A DNA stretch of 64,000 nucleotides from Variovorax sp. ZS18.2.2 (GCF_024701975.1 NZ_JANLNM010000001.1:992001-1056000); one strand, 5' to 3'; counted from the first letter of the stretch, positions 37,238 to 47,879 are shown. Notes: generated by a model from the sequence alone, not told the origin. Program-made: numbers and translations.

Positions 37238-40096
37238 GTGACCTCTACTTCTTCCAAGCCACACGACCTTCAAGCCCTCGATACGCTCACCGGCGGCGCC
37301 TTCACCGCGCCGACTTCCGGCGAGCGCGCCGCGCGCATCCGCGACTGGCTCGCGGGCAACCCGGCATCCGAGCAAATGCAGGAAGTCTTCAAGGAACTGA
37401 GCGGTCGCGACAAGGGCGCGGCGCGCCTCTTGCGCGAAAAGCTCGACGAGCTCAAGCGCGCCAAGGGCCAGGAGGCGATTGCCGCCGAATGGGCGCAGAA
37501 GGCCGAGGCGCTGCTGGGCCAGTCCAAGCTCAACATTGCCGATGCGCTCGCCTGGCAGCGCGACGCCGCCAAGGCCGGCGCGCCGCTTTCGCGCGAACCG
37601 CTCGCGAGTCTCAAGGCCAAGCTGGCCGAGCGCGTGAAGGGCATCGAAGACCTGCAACACCGCGCCCAGGTGCACCGCGAAGCCGCCGTTTTGCTGGCGC
37701 AGCGCTTCGAAGTGCTCTCGACCAAGGGCTGGCAGGACGCCCAGGCCGCAGAGGAGTCGCTGCGCAACGACGTGACCCATTGGCAACAGCAGACCGCCGA
37801 TATCACGTCCGACATCAACTGGAACAGCCTGGACGCCAAGTTCGCGCCGCAGCTGGAAGCCTCGAAGTCGCAACTGCTGGTCGTGTCCGATGCGTTCCAT
37901 AGCGCGCTGGCACAGGCCATCGCCGCCGCAGCCGATGCCGCCGCGCCGCTGCCGCCGGTGCCCGTATGGGCCGACGAACTGCGCAGCGCGCGCGGCGAGG
38001 TGCTCGCGCCCAAGGCCGCAGCGCCCGCACGGCCTGCCGCACCCAAGATCGATCCGGCCGTGCGCGCCGCGGCGCAAGACGCCGTGCAGGCCGCGCTCGC
38101 CAAGCTCGAACAGGAAACAGCCGAAGGCCACGGCAAGGCCAGCGCCGGTGCGGCTGCCGCGCTGCGCGCGGTGCTCAAGGAGCACGGCAAGCTGGTCGAG
38201 GCGCCGCTCGAAGCCCGCGTGCATGCCGCGCTGGTCGCGGCCGGCGAACTCGAAGGCTGGCAGCGCTGGAGCGCCGACAAGGTCCGCGAAGACCTCGTCG
38301 CCAAGGCCGAAGGCCTGCTCAAGCGCCCCGAAGGCCAGGCCCTCGGCGGCCGCAAGATGCAGGAAACGCTGCGCGCGCTGCGCGACCAATGGAAGCAGTC
38401 CGACCAGGGGGGCGTACCGAACCACGCGCTGTGGAAGCGTTTCGACGAAGCCTGCAACGAAGCCCACAAGGTGGTCGAGGCCTGGCTCGAGAAGGTGCGC
38501 GCCGATGCGGCCGAGCACCGCGCGCATCGCGTGGCGCTCATCGAAGAGGTCAAGGCCTGGGCCGCCGAGCATGCCGGCGCCACCGACCTGAAGGCGCACA
38601 ACCGCGCGCTGCACCAGTTTGCCGACCGCTGGCGCGATGCCGGCCATGTGGGCGAGAAGGTGTTCGCCGAACTGCAGCCGCAGTGGAACGAAGCCTTCGG
38701 CGCCGCGCGCGCGCCGTTCGAGACAGCGCAGAAGGCCAGCGTCGAACGCCGCCAGGCCATGATCGCCGAGGCGGCCGAGCTCGGCGGCCAGCCGATGCTG
38801 CGCATTGACGCCGTCAAGGCGCTGCAACAGCGTTGGCAGCACGAGGCGCAAAGCGTGCCGCTCGACCGCCGCCACGAACAGAAGCTGTGGGACGCGTTCC
38901 GCGCGCCCATCGACGAAGCCTTCAACCGCAAGACCGCCGAGCGCGAAAAGGCGTCGTCGGTCATGAGCGAGCATGACCGCCATGTGCTTGACGCCTCCAA
39001 GGCGCTCGATGCGGCCAATGCCGGCGGCGACGTGCAGAAGATCCGCGCGGCGATCGCCCGCCTCGAAGGCGCGTTGCGCGGTGAAGCACCGCCGCCCGCG
39101 CCGAACGCTGCCAGCGATGGTCCGTCGGTCGGCGCGACCGAAGTCGTGGCACCTGGCCAAGCAGCTGCCGAGTTCAGCGAAAGCGCTGAGCAGGCGCCGA
39201 GCCCGAGCGACGCGGAAGCTTCGCCGGCCGCGCCAGCCGAAGCAGCGCAAGCTGACACGCCCGACCTCGTGGGACCAGCCGATGGCGCCGACGCCTCCGC
39301 ACGCGCCGACGGCGCTGCGCACGACGCCGGCGAAGCCGCCGCTGTCGAAAGCCCGGCGCAGGCCGCCGCGCCGAAGCCGGCGCCCAAGCCAGTCGTGGCC
39401 ATGCGCGGTGACGACCGTCCCAGCAGCAAGAAGACGGACGCAGCGCCCGCAGGCCGTGCAGGCGGCAAGTTCGGTGACCGCCGCGACGGCGGCCGGCCGG
39501 GCCCCGGCGGCCCGGGGCGTCCCGGTGATCGCGGCGCTCCGCGACCCGATGCACGCGGCGACCGCGGTGATCGCGGCGCACCGGCCGGTCGTTTCGGCGA
39601 TCGTCCGCCGCGCTTCGAAGACCGCGGCCCGCGTTTGGGCGATGCCGCTTTCCGCGCCCAGCGCGAAGCGCTCGAACGTGCAGACATGGCGCTGCGCAAG
39701 CTCGCCGCACAAGCCCACGGCGAAGCGCTGACACAGGTGCTCGGCGCCTGGGAACAGCGCGATGCCGCGCGCCTGCCGAGCGTCCAGGAACTGGGTCGCG
39801 CGGTCACGCCGGCCGTGCGCACGAACTGGTCGCAAGCCATCGGCAGCGCGCCGACGGCCGCTGCCAACGATGCCGCCGAAGCCCTGCTGCGCCTGGAAAT
39901 GGCCGCCGAAGTGCCGACGCCCGCCGAGCAACTCGATGCGCGTCGCGCCCTGCAGCTCAAGCTGCTGACCAAGCGTGGCGACCCGGCGCCGGTGCAGACC
40001 TGGGGCCAGGACGCCGGCAAGGTGCTGGCCGCGGCCCACGACGCGGCGAGCGCGCGTCGCCTGCAGAACGCGTTGAAGGCGCTGCTGCGCAAGTAA
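37238..40096 (+). CDS. DUF349 domain protein with disordered RGD-rich insert
   Basis: About 952 residues from the GTG at 37238. The N-terminal two thirds are helical and carry DUF349-type repeats with W-x3-R/K spacing (LRALRDQWKQSDQGG; HQFADRWRDAGHVG; VKALQQRWQHEAQSVPL). Residues about 600-820 are low-complexity: first Ala/Glu/Pro-rich, then a Gly/Arg/Asp/Pro-rich block built of GRPGDRGAPRPDARGDRGDR-type units near bases 39480-39630. A conserved helical C-terminus follows. DUF349 proteins are cytoplasmic and of uncertain function. A TTG 31 codons upstream is in frame, but homologues begin near TSTSSKPHDLQALDTLTGGAF, so the GTG is preferred. Confidence 0.8.
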   Translation: MTSTSSKPHDLQALDTLTGGAFTAPTSGERAARIRDWLAGNPASEQMQEVFKELSGRDKGAARLLREKLDELKRAKGQEAIAAEWAQKAEALLGQSKLNIADALAWQRDAAKAGAPLSREPLASLKAKLAERVKGIEDLQHRAQVHREAAVLLAQRFEVLSTKGWQDAQAAEESLRNDVTHWQQQTADITSDINWNSLDAKFAPQLEASKSQLLVVSDAFHSALAQAIAAAADAAAPLPPVPVWADELRSARGEVLAPKAAAPARPAAPKIDPAVRAAAQDAVQAALAKLEQETAEGHGKASAGAAAALRAVLKEHGKLVEAPLEARVHAALVAAGELEGWQRWSADKVREDLVAKAEGLLKRPEGQALGGRKMQETLRALRDQWKQSDQGGVPNHALWKRFDEACNEAHKVVEAWLEKVRADAAEHRAHRVALIEEVKAWAAEHAGATDLKAHNRALHQFADRWRDAGHVGEKVFAELQPQWNEAFGAARAPFETAQKASVERRQAMIAEAAELGGQPMLRIDAVKALQQRWQHEAQSVPLDRRHEQKLWDAFRAPIDEAFNRKTAEREKASSVMSEHDRHVLDASKALDAANAGGDVQKIRAAIARLEGALRGEAPPPAPNAASDGPSVGATEVVAPGQAAAEFSESAEQAPSPSDAEASPAAPAEAAQADTPDLVGPADGADASARADGAAHDAGEAAAVESPAQAAAPKPAPKPVVAMRGDDRPSSKKTDAAPAGRAGGKFGDRRDGGRPGPGGPGRPGDRGAPRPDARGDRGDRGAPAGRFGDRPPRFEDRGPRLGDAAFRAQREALERADMALRKLAAQAHGEALTQVLGAWEQRDAARLPSVQELGRAVTPAVRTNWSQAIGSAPTAAANDAAEALLRLEMAAEVPTPAEQLDARRALQLKLLTKRGDPAPVQTWGQDAGKVLAAAHDAASARRLQNALKALLRK

Positions 40097-40122
40097 GTAA
40101 CTAAGCGCGCCGGACGGTCATG

Positions 40123-40150
40123 AAAAAGACGCCTCACAGGGCGTCTTTTT
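40123..40150. terminator. Bidirectional rho-independent terminator
   Basis: AAAAAGACGCC, a short loop and GGCGTCTTTTT form an 11-bp stem with A- and T-tracts on both sides. It lies between the convergent DUF349 and mtfA genes and can serve both. Confidence 0.88.
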
Positions 40151-40185
40151 CTTTGGGGTGCCGAATCCGCGAACCCCGTCGCCGC

Positions 40186-40977
40186 TCAGGCCTGCCTGCT
40201 CAAGAAGAACTCGTCTAAGAGAGCCGTCACCGAGGCGAAGTCCCGGGCGAAGTTCGGGCGGTTCACGAAGTAGGCCTCGCAGGCCACGGCGAAGAACTCG
40301 CTGATCGAGGTGGCGCCATAGTCGTCGAGCCACGGCGGCTCGGCGCCGAAGCGCTCGGCCATGATGATTTTTTCGCGGAAGTCGTCGTAGGCCGGCTGCA
40401 GCACGGCGAGCCACGCGGCGCGCGATTCGCGGGCACTGCGCTTGCCCGCGAAACCGGACGGCAGCGGCGGGCAACCATCGGCATCGCCGCCGCGCATGTC
40501 GATCTTGTGGGCGAACTCGTGGATCACGACGTTGTAGCCGCCTTCGCTGGTGACGCTGCTCGCGAGCACGTCCTGCCAGCTGAGCATGACCGGGCCGCGG
40601 TCCATGGCTTCGCCGGCCACTACCTCGTCGTACTCGTGCACGACCAGCGCTTCGTCGACGACCTTGCGCCGCGCCACGACCTCGGACGGATGCACCACGA
40701 TGCCGACGAAATCGTCGTACCAGTCGAGATGGCCTTTCAGGTGCAGTACGGGCAGCACGGCCTGCGCCGCGATGGCCAGCGCCACTTCGTCGGTGATGAC
40801 GAAGCCTTGCGTGCCGTGGAATTCCTTGTCGCGCAGGAACTCGGCCGTCAGCGCGCGCAGCCGCTGCACATCGGCAGCGGGGCGGTCGGCCAGGAAGGCA
40901 TAGCGCGCCAGCGTGGCGTGCCATGCGGCATCGGAAATGGGGGGCAGGGCGCGCAGACGGCGCAGCCACTTGAACAT
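40186..40977 (-). CDS. mtfA: MtfA-type zinc-dependent peptidase
   Basis: A 263-residue soluble protein of the MtfA (YeeI) family, zincin fold with HEFAHKIDMRGG as the catalytic HExxH motif and a downstream EFFAVACEAYFV segment carrying the probable third ligand glutamate. E. coli MtfA binds the Mlc repressor and has aminopeptidase activity; whether Mlc exists here is unknown. The start ATG at 40977 (MFKWLRRLRALPPI) matches the family N-terminus. Confidence 0.9.
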   Translation of the reverse strand: MFKWLRRLRALPPISDAAWHATLARYAFLADRPAADVQRLRALTAEFLRDKEFHGTQGFVITDEVALAIAAQAVLPVLHLKGHLDWYDDFVGIVVHPSEVVARRKVVDEALVVHEYDEVVAGEAMDRGPVMLSWQDVLASSVTSEGGYNVVIHEFAHKIDMRGGDADGCPPLPSGFAGKRSARESRAAWLAVLQPAYDDFREKIIMAERFGAEPPWLDDYGATSISEFFAVACEAYFVNRPNFARDFASVTALLDEFFLSRQA

Positions 40978-41003
40978 CGGCGGTTCCGCGGTTCGGGGCG
41001 CTG

Positions 41004-41780
41004 CTAGCGCAGGTCGACGCGTTGCGCGCCGGCGGTGGACAGGCACAGCAACTGCGCACGCGGCGGATGGGCTGCCGCATCCCAGTCGCTCAGCACGATG
41101 CGGCGCAGGCCGTTGCCCAGGTCGTGCTCGGCGGGGCGGTGCGTGTGGCCGTGCACCATCGTTTGCGCCTTGGCCTGCTGCAGCCATTGGCGCGCGGCGT
41201 CGGTGTCCACATCGGCCCAGATCGTCGACGGGTTGCGCTTGCGGTCTTCGCTCTGCGTGCGCATCGCGCGTGCCAGCGCGCGGCGCTCCTCGAGCGGCCG
41301 GGCTAGGAACGCAGCCTGCCATTCGGGCGTGCGAACCATCGCGCGGAACTTGAGGTACTCGGTGTCTTCGAGGCAGAGGATGTCGCCGTGGCTCAGCAGC
41401 CAGCGCTGGCCGTGCAGCACCAGCACCGTGGGGTCATCGAGCAACGTGATGCCCGATTGCGCCGCGAGCGCGGGGCCGACGAGGAAGTCGCGGTTGCCGT
41501 GCATGAAGAACACCGGCAGCCGTTGCGCGGTGTGGCGCAGCAGTTCGGCGCATTGCGCCTCGAAGCCGGGCGAGGCGGCGGCATCGTCGCCCACCCACAC
41601 TTCGAACAGGTCGCCGAGGATGACCAGCGCATCGGCCGGCGTGGTCTCCAGGTAGCCCTGCCAGGCCTCGAAGGTGGCGGGCTCGCCGGCCTGCAGGTGC
41701 AGGTCGGAGATCAGGTCGACGGTGCGCCACGCGGGCGGCGCCACCAGCTCGGTGAAAGCCGGGTTCGCCACGTTGGTCAT
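41004..41780 (-). CDS. lpxH: UDP-2,3-diacylglucosamine diphosphatase
   Basis: A 258-residue calcineurin-like metallophosphoesterase of lipid A synthesis. Metal-binding blocks: DLISDLHLQ, ALVILGDLFEVWVGDD, FFMHGNRDFLVG, LLSHGD and VHGHTHRPAEHDL. It converts UDP-2,3-diacylglucosamine to lipid X at the inner membrane. It lies 22 bases after ppiB on the same strand. Confidence 0.95.
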   Translation of the reverse strand: MTNVANPAFTELVAPPAWRTVDLISDLHLQAGEPATFEAWQGYLETTPADALVILGDLFEVWVGDDAAASPGFEAQCAELLRHTAQRLPVFFMHGNRDFLVGPALAAQSGITLLDDPTVLVLHGQRWLLSHGDILCLEDTEYLKFRAMVRTPEWQAAFLARPLEERRALARAMRTQSEDRKRNPSTIWADVDTDAARQWLQQAKAQTMVHGHTHRPAEHDLGNGLRRIVLSDWDAAAHPPRAQLLCLSTAGAQRVDLR

Positions 41781-41802
41781 GCCGCGCCGTGCCTGTTGTG
41801 GG

Positions 41803-42315
41803 TCATTCAGCGATGACGACAGCCTTTTCGATCACCACGTCTTCGAGCGGCACATCGTCGTGGAAGCCCTTGCGGCCCGTCTTCACGGCCTTGATCTTGT
41901 CGACCACGTCGGTGCCGTTGATGACCTTGCCGAACACCGCGTAGCCCCAGCCCTGGGCCGAAGGTGCGGTGTGGTTCAGGAAGCCGTTGTCCGACACGTT
42001 GATGAAGAACTGCGCGGTGGCCGAGTGCGGCGCGTTGGTGCGGGCCATGGCGACGGTGTAGTTGGCGTTCTTCAGGCCGTTGTTGGCTTCGTTCTCGATC
42101 TCGGCGCCGGTGGGTTTTTGCTTCATGCCGGGCTCGAAACCGCCGCCTTGCACCATGAAGCCGGGGATCACGCGGTGGAACACGGTGTTGTCGTAGTGGC
42201 CCTTCTTCACGTAGGCGATGAAGTTCTCGGCCGACTTCGGCGCCTTCTCGGCGTCGAGCTCGAGCGTGATCACGCCGTAGTTCTTGATGTGCAGTTCGAC
42301 TTGGGGGTTGCTCAT
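41803..42315 (-). CDS. ppiB: Cytoplasmic peptidyl-prolyl cis-trans isomerase (cyclophilin)
   Basis: A 170-residue cyclophilin without signal peptide. Conserved blocks are [20 protein letters not shown] (catalytic Arg in FHR), [18 protein letters not shown] and [19 protein letters not shown]. It catalyses proline isomerisation in the cytoplasm. It is arranged in tandem with the exported paralogue next to it. Confidence 0.95.
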   Translation of the reverse strand: MSNPQVELHIKNYGVITLELDAEKAPKSAENFIAYVKKGHYDNTVFHRVIPGFMVQGGGFEPGMKQKPTGAEIENEANNGLKNANYTVAMARTNAPHSATAQFFINVSDNGFLNHTAPSAQGWGYAVFGKVINGTDVVDKIKAVKTGRKGFHDDVPLEDVVIEKAVVIAE

Positions 42316-42359
42316 AAGGGGACTCCTTCTTCGGAAACTCGGAAAAACAGGGGAACGAA

Positions 42360-42959
42360 TTACTTCGCCAGCGTGGCGGATTTGATGGTGATGGTCTCGA
42401 CGGGCACGTTCTGCATGCCGCCCTTGTTGCCGGTCTGCACGGCGCGGATCTTGTCGACCACGTCGGTGCCGGCCACGACCTTGCCGAACACCGTGTAGCC
42501 GTAGCCGTCGGGGTTGGGCGCGTTGAGCGAGTCGTTGTTCTTCACGTTGATGAAGAACTGCGAGGTGGCCGAGTTCGGGTTGCCGGTGCGCGCCATGGCG
42601 ACGGTGTACTTGTCGTTCTTCAGGCCGTTGCTCGCTTCGAGCGGAATCGGCGGGCGCGTGGGCTTTTGCTGCATGTCGGCCGTGAAGCCGCCGCCCTGGA
42701 TCATGAAGCCGTCGATCACGCGGTGGAACACCGTGCCGTCGTAGTGCTTGTCTTTCACGTACTGCAGGAAGTTCTCGACCGACTTGGGCGCCTTGGCCGC
42801 ATCGAGCTCGACCACGATGTCGCCGGCCGAGGTGGCGAGCTTGACGCGCGGCGCGGCTTGCTGTGCGTAGCCGGTGGCGGCGAAGCCGAGGGCCGCGGCC
42901 AGGATGAAGGCGTTGCGGCGGCTGAATCTGCTGAATCTGGAAAGGGCGTGGATCGTCAA
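42360..42959 (-). CDS. ppiA: Exported peptidyl-prolyl cis-trans isomerase (cyclophilin)
   Basis: A 199-residue cyclophilin with a signal peptide ([20 protein letters not shown]) preceding a cyclophilin domain: [38 protein letters not shown] and [19 protein letters not shown]. It is expected in the periplasm. The start is placed at a TTG (42959) because a GGAG lies 7 bases upstream and it gives a compact signal sequence; the longer in-frame option (43040) adds 27 non-conserved residues. Confidence 0.88.
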   Translation of the reverse strand: MTIHALSRFSRFSRRNAFILAAALGFAATGYAQQAAPRVKLATSAGDIVVELDAAKAPKSVENFLQYVKDKHYDGTVFHRVIDGFMIQGGGFTADMQQKPTRPPIPLEASNGLKNDKYTVAMARTGNPNSATSQFFINVKNNDSLNAPNPDGYGYTVFGKVVAGTDVVDKIRAVQTGNKGGMQNVPVETITIKSATLAK

Positions 42960-43041
42960 GAGGATGCTCCGTTTGCGAAGAGGGAAGGACGTGGGCGGTG
43001 CAACAAAGGCTGTTGCCGCGGTGCCCGCGCCGGCGGGCAAT

Positions 43042-43632
43042 TTACTTGCTGGACTTGCCGACCGGCTTGCGGATGACCGGAGGCGCCGCCGGCAGCGTGG
43101 CGGCTTCGGCCTCGGCCTTGGACGAGAAGATCTGGCGAATCAGCACGAGCTTGGGCGCGACGCTGGCGTTGGTGCTGGCGAACTGCTGGGCCTTCACGTA
43201 CTCCTGGGCCGCAAGGCGCGCATACACGTCGCCGAGGTTTTCGTGCGCGGTCGCGTAGTTCGGGTTGAGCCTGAGGGCGGTTTCGAGCGCGGCGCGCGCC
43301 TGGTCGAACTTGCTCTGCGAGGCATACAGCGCCGCGAGGTTGTTGTAGGGCTCGGGCAGCTCGGGGAAGTCTTGCGTGAGCTGGGTGAAGGCGATGATGG
43401 CCTCGGGCTGCTTGTTCTGCTCGGTGAGGATCACGCCGCGCAGGAACCGCATCTGCGGATCGCGCGGCTTTCCGGCAATGTAGGTGTCGGCCTTGGCGAG
43501 CGCTTCGGCGGGCTTGCCCTGACGCAGCAGAAGGTTCACATCGTCGTAGTCGTTGGCATGCGCGGCGGAACCCCACAGGCTGAACAGGAGAGCGAAGGCG
43601 ATGGAGAGTTTGGAGAACACGGCGTGCTTCAT
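43042..43632 (-). CDS. Exported TPR-repeat protein
   Basis: A 196-residue protein with a signal peptide (LSIAFALLFSLWGSAAHA) and about three tetratricopeptide repeats between residues 30 and 150 (DVNLLLRQGKPAEALAKADT; PEPYNNLAALYASQSKFDQA; ATAHENLGDVYARLAAQEYV). The C-terminus is Lys/Pro-rich (PPVIRKPVGKSSK). Likely a periplasmic scaffold; no specific function can be assigned. Confidence 0.85.
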   Translation of the reverse strand: MKHAVFSKLSIAFALLFSLWGSAAHANDYDDVNLLLRQGKPAEALAKADTYIAGKPRDPQMRFLRGVILTEQNKQPEAIIAFTQLTQDFPELPEPYNNLAALYASQSKFDQARAALETALRLNPNYATAHENLGDVYARLAAQEYVKAQQFASTNASVAPKLVLIRQIFSSKAEAEAATLPAAPPVIRKPVGKSSK

Positions 43633-43835
43633 GAAGCCTCGGCAGGATTGGGGAATGCGGGCCTGGAGAACACCCGGGAGGTACGCGACAGCAGGCTGCG
43701 GCGGCCGTTTATACTGCGTTGCATTGTAGCCGAGGGGCCATGTCCAACCCCTCGTGGCCACTGTCCCCGTCACCCCTGAAATACCCCGTCGTTCGCCCGT
43801 GCCGCACGTGCGCGAAGCGACGCTTTCCGAGTCTC

Positions 43836-45218
43836 ATGAGTCTGCGCATCTACAACACGCTGTCGCGTGAATTGGAGGAATTCTCCCCATTGCAACCTGG
43901 CAAGGTGCGCATGTACGTTTGCGGCATGACGGTCTACGACTTCTGCCACATCGGCCATGCCCGCATGATGATGGCCTTCGATGTGGTGCAGCGCTGGCTG
44001 CGTGCGAGCGGCTACGGCGTGACCTATGTGCGCAACATCACCGACATCGACGACAAGATCATCGTGCGTGCCGTTCAGCGCGGCATCACCATCCGAGCGC
44101 TGACCGACGAAGTCATCGCGGCCATGCATGAAGACATCGGCGCGCTCGGCATCGAGCCGCCCACCGTCGAGCCGCGTGCCACCGAGTACGTGCCGCAGAT
44201 GCTCGGCATCATCGAGACGCTGGAGCGCAAGGGACTGGCCTATCGATCGCCCGATGGCGACGTGAACTATGCGGTGCGCAAGTTCCCGGGCTACGGCAAG
44301 CTGTCTGGCAAGTCGCTCGACGAACTGCATGCCGGTGAACGCGTCGCAGTGCTCGAGGGCAAGCAGGACCCGCTCGACTTCGTGCTCTGGAAGGCGGCCA
44401 AGCCCGCCGAGCCGGACGATGCCAAGTGGGACAGCCCCTTCGGCACTGGCCGTCCGGGCTGGCATATCGAGTGCTCCGCAATGAGCTGCGCAACCCTTGG
44501 CGAGACCTTCGACATTCACGGTGGCGGCGCGGACCTTCAATTCCCACATCACGAGAATGAAATTGCGCAAAGCGAAGGCGCCAATGGCAAGCCGCTCGCG
44601 CGTTTCTGGGTGCACAACGGCTTCGTTCGCGTGGACAACGAAAAGATGTCCAAGAGCCTGGGCAATTTCTTCACCATCCGCGAGGTGCTGCAGAAGTACG
44701 ACGCCGAAAGCCTGCGCTTCTTCCTCGTGCGCACCCACTATCGCAGCGCGCTGAACTACAGCGATGCACACCTGACCGACGCCCGCAACTCACTCAAGCG
44801 TCTGTACACGGCACTCGACCTGGTAACGCCCGCACCGGTCACGCTTGACTGGACGAATCCGCACGCAGCGGCTTTCAAAGCTGCGATGGACGAAGACTTC
44901 GGCACGCCCGGCGCCATCGCGATCCTGTTCGAGTTGGCCACCGGCGTTCACCGCACGCAGTCCGCGGAAACCGCTGGGCTGCTCAAGGTGCTCGGTGGCA
45001 CGCTGGGCCTGCTCCAAGGCGACCCGAAGGCGTTCCTGCAAGCAGGCACAGGCAGCACGCTCGACGACGCCGCAATCCAGATGCTGATCGCCCAGCGGGC
45101 CGAGGCCAAGGCTGCGAAGAATTTCGCTGAAGCTGATCGCATCCGCCAGGAACTGTTGGAGCAGGGCATCGTGCTCAAGGATTCGCCCACAGGCACGAGC
45201 TGGGCCGCCGCGCAGTGA
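43836..45218 (+). CDS. cysS: Cysteinyl-tRNA synthetase
   Basis: A 460-residue class I synthetase. Zinc-site cysteine in [17 protein letters not shown], which also holds the HIGH signature; KMSKS in [13 protein letters not shown]; the [12 protein letters not shown] and [19 protein letters not shown] blocks are invariant in the family. The start ATG at 43836 ([13 protein letters not shown]) matches the family; an upstream in-frame extension is not conserved. It overlaps the downstream glycosylase by GTGA. Confidence 0.98.
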   Translation: MSLRIYNTLSRELEEFSPLQPGKVRMYVCGMTVYDFCHIGHARMMMAFDVVQRWLRASGYGVTYVRNITDIDDKIIVRAVQRGITIRALTDEVIAAMHEDIGALGIEPPTVEPRATEYVPQMLGIIETLERKGLAYRSPDGDVNYAVRKFPGYGKLSGKSLDELHAGERVAVLEGKQDPLDFVLWKAAKPAEPDDAKWDSPFGTGRPGWHIECSAMSCATLGETFDIHGGGADLQFPHHENEIAQSEGANGKPLARFWVHNGFVRVDNEKMSKSLGNFFTIREVLQKYDAESLRFFLVRTHYRSALNYSDAHLTDARNSLKRLYTALDLVTPAPVTLDWTNPHAAAFKAAMDEDFGTPGAIAILFELATGVHRTQSAETAGLLKVLGGTLGLLQGDPKAFLQAGTGSTLDDAAIQMLIAQRAEAKAAKNFAEADRIRQELLEQGIVLKDSPTGTSWAAAQ

Positions 45219-45886
45219 ACGGAACCACCAACCCCATGCCCGCTGCCAAAAACCCGACCGTTCAGATCTACACGCCGGACTATTGGGAAGAGGCCTGCAA
45301 GCACCTGGCCAGGAAAGACCGCGTGATGAAGCGGCTGATTCCGAAGTTCGGCGAAGCCTGTCTCGAATCGCGCGGCGACGCCTTCACCACGTTGGCGCGC
45401 AGCGTCGTGGGCCAGCAGATCTCGGTGAAGGCCGCACAAACGGTCTGGGACAAGTTCGCCTTGCTGCCGCGCAAGCTGACGCCGGCCAACGTGCTCAAGC
45501 TCAAGGTCGACGACATGCGCGCCGCGGGCCTCTCGGCGCGCAAGATCGAATACCTGGTCGACCTGGCCCTGCATTTCGATTCGGGCGTGGTGCACGTCGA
45601 TGCGTGGAAGGACATGGCCGACGAGCTCATCATCGAAGAGCTCGTGGCCATTCGCGGCATTGGCCGCTGGACGGCCGAGATGTTCCTCATCTTTCACCTG
45701 ATGCGCCCGAACGTGCTGCCTGTGGACGACGTCGGGCTGCTCAATGGCATCAGCGTCAACTATTTTTCGGGCGACCCGGTGAGCCGCAGCGATGCCCGCG
45801 ACGTCGCCGTGGCCTGGGCGCCGTATTGCAGCGTGGCGACTTGGTATATTTGGCGGTCGCTGGACCCCGTGCCGGTCGCGTATTGA
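45215..45886 (+). CDS. DNA-3-methyladenine glycosylase (AlkA-type, HhH-GPD)
   Basis: A 223-residue base-excision repair glycosylase. HhH-GPD features: [19 protein letters not shown], then the helix-hairpin-helix [15 protein letters not shown] and the catalytic Asp region [12 protein letters not shown]. It removes alkylated purines. The GTG at 45215 overlaps the cysS stop; a second possible start is the ATG at 45236. It lacks the N-terminal domain of E. coli AlkA, like many compact relatives. Confidence 0.92.
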   Translation: MNGTTNPMPAAKNPTVQIYTPDYWEEACKHLARKDRVMKRLIPKFGEACLESRGDAFTTLARSVVGQQISVKAAQTVWDKFALLPRKLTPANVLKLKVDDMRAAGLSARKIEYLVDLALHFDSGVVHVDAWKDMADELIIEELVAIRGIGRWTAEMFLIFHLMRPNVLPVDDVGLLNGISVNYFSGDPVSRSDARDVAVAWAPYCSVATWYIWRSLDPVPVAY

Positions 45887-45905
45887 AATAAAACAGGAGA
45901 AGACG

Positions 45906-46886
45906 TTGGCGAAACGAACCTTCCTCGATTTCGAGCAGCCCATTGCGGAACTCGAAACAAAGATTGAAGAACTGCGCTATGTACAGACCGAATCGGCGGT
46001 CGACATTTCGGAAGAAATCGATCAGCTCGGCAAGAAAAGCCAGCAGCTCACCAAGGACATCTACAGCGACCTGACGCCCTGGCAGATCACCAAGATCGCC
46101 CGGCATCCGGAGCGGCCGTACACGCTCGACTACGTCAACGAAATCTTCACCGACTTCGTCGAACTGCACGGCGACCGGCATTTCTCGGATGACCTGTCGA
46201 TCGTGGGCGGCCTCGCGCGCTTCAACGGCGTGCCCTGCATGGTGCTGGGTCACCAGAAGGGCCGCGACACGAAGGAGCGCACTGCGCGCAACTTCGGCAT
46301 GAGCAAGCCCGAGGGATACCGCAAGGCTCTGCGCCTCATGAAGACGGCCGAGAAGTTCAAGCTGCCCGTGTTCACCTTCGTGGACACGCCCGGCGCGTAC
46401 CCCGGTATCGATGCCGAAGAGCGTGGCCAGTCGGAGGCCATCGGCCGCAACATCTTCGAGATGGCGCAGCTCGAGGTGCCGATCATCGTCACGATCATCG
46501 GCGAGGGCGGTTCCGGCGGTGCGCTGGCCATCTCGGTCGGCGACCAGCTCGTGATGCTGCAGTACTCGATCTACTCGGTGATCAGCCCCGAAGGCTGTGC
46601 CTCCATTCTCTGGAAGACCAGCGACAAGGCGCAGGAAGCGGCCGACGCGCTGGGCATCACGGCACACCGCCTGAAGGCGCTGGGCCTGGTCGACAAGATC
46701 GTGAACGAGCCGGTCGGCGGCGCGCACCGCGACCACCGCCAGATGGCGGCGTTCCTCAAGCGCGCGCTCAACGATGCGTTCCGCCAGGTCAGCGACCTGA
46801 AGCCGAAGGAACTGCTGGACCGCCGCTACGAGCGCCTTCAGAGCTACGGCCGTTTCAACGACACCAAGGCCGACACCGGCAGATAA
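45906..46886 (+). CDS. accA: Acetyl-CoA carboxylase carboxyltransferase subunit alpha
   Basis: A 326-residue AccA. Family blocks: [18 protein letters not shown] at the N-terminus, [55 protein letters not shown] and [11 protein letters not shown]. With AccD it transfers the carboxyl group to acetyl-CoA. The start is a TTG at 45906 with AGGAG 8 bases upstream; the encoded [12 protein letters not shown] matches relatives, so this rare start codon is well supported. Confidence 0.97.
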   Translation: MAKRTFLDFEQPIAELETKIEELRYVQTESAVDISEEIDQLGKKSQQLTKDIYSDLTPWQITKIARHPERPYTLDYVNEIFTDFVELHGDRHFSDDLSIVGGLARFNGVPCMVLGHQKGRDTKERTARNFGMSKPEGYRKALRLMKTAEKFKLPVFTFVDTPGAYPGIDAEERGQSEAIGRNIFEMAQLEVPIIVTIIGEGGSGGALAISVGDQLVMLQYSIYSVISPEGCASILWKTSDKAQEAADALGITAHRLKALGLVDKIVNEPVGGAHRDHRQMAAFLKRALNDAFRQVSDLKPKELLDRRYERLQSYGRFNDTKADTGR

Positions 46887-46893
46887 GCCCCTT

Positions 46894-47865
46894 ATGAGCG
46901 AAGCCTTCGAACGCGCCATGGCCGCGTTCGAGCCGGCGCAGTGGCCGCTGGCGGTGGGCTTCAGTGGCGGTGCGGACTCCACCGCCTTGCTGGCCGCCTG
47001 CGCATCGCGCTGGCCGGGACAGGTGGTGGCCTTTCATGTGCATCACGGGCTGCAGGCCGCGGCCGACGATTTCGAACGGCATTGCGAAGCGGTGTGCGCG
47101 CGGCTTGACGTACCGCTCGAGGTGCATCGGGTCGATGCGCGGCATGCGCCCGGGGACAGCCCTGAAGACACCGCACGGCGCGCACGCTACGAGGCGTTTG
47201 GTGCCATGGCGCGCATGGATTCGACGCGGCCCCCCATCCAATCCATCGCCCTTGGACATCACGCGGACGACCAGGTCGAAACGCTCTTGCTGGCGTTGTC
47301 GCGCGGCGCTGGTCTTCCGGGCCTGGCGGCCATGCCCGCGCATGCCGAACGCAATGGTTTGAACATCTATCGGCCTCTGCTGACAGTGCCCGCAGCCGAC
47401 ATCCGCGCCTGGCTCGCAGCGCGCGATCTGCCGTGGATCGAAGACCCGAGCAACGGCGACGCCCGCTACACCCGCAACCGGATCCGCGCCGTGCTGCTGC
47501 CCGCGCTGGAGCAGGCTTTCCCGCAATTTCGTGCCACCTTTGCGCGCAGCATCGGCCATGCGGCGCAGGCTCAGCAACTGCTGCTCGAACTCGCCGCGCA
47601 AGATCTGGAAATCGTGGGCGACCCGCCACTCATCAAGGCGCTGCAGGCGCTTTCTCGGGCCCGGCAGGCCAACGTGCTGCGCCACTGGCTCATGCAATCT
47701 CACGGCTGCGCGCCCAGCGCCGCGCAGCTCGACCAGCTGCTCGACCAGGTCCGCGCCTGCACCACGCGCGGCCACCGCATCCACCTCAAAGTGGCCGGCG
47801 GTTTCGCCGAGCGGAAGGGCGATCGGCTGCATTGGTACAATGCCCCGCCCTCGCCGAAGACTTAG
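46894..47865 (+). CDS. tilS: tRNA(Ile)-lysidine synthase
   Basis: A 323-residue PP-loop ATPase (GFSGGADSTALL) that makes lysidine at C34 of tRNA-Ile(CAU). Other family features: VVAFHVHHGLQAAADDFERH, GHHADDQVETLLLALSRGAG, and IEDPSNGDARYTRNRIR. It is shorter than E. coli TilS (432) because the C-terminal domain is missing, as in many betaproteobacteria. It begins 7 bases after accA. Confidence 0.95.
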   Translation: MSEAFERAMAAFEPAQWPLAVGFSGGADSTALLAACASRWPGQVVAFHVHHGLQAAADDFERHCEAVCARLDVPLEVHRVDARHAPGDSPEDTARRARYEAFGAMARMDSTRPPIQSIALGHHADDQVETLLLALSRGAGLPGLAAMPAHAERNGLNIYRPLLTVPAADIRAWLAARDLPWIEDPSNGDARYTRNRIRAVLLPALEQAFPQFRATFARSIGHAAQAQQLLLELAAQDLEIVGDPPLIKALQALSRARQANVLRHWLMQSHGCAPSAAQLDQLLDQVRACTTRGHRIHLKVAGGFAERKGDRLHWYNAPPSPKT

Positions 47866-47879
47866 CTCCCACAGCTTGC

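Noticed and set aside
37097..40137. Two long minus-strand frames opposite the DUF349 gene
   Set aside because: Composition is that of antisense translation (Ser/Ala/Arg runs); the plus-strand frame has DUF349 spacing and a proper terminator.
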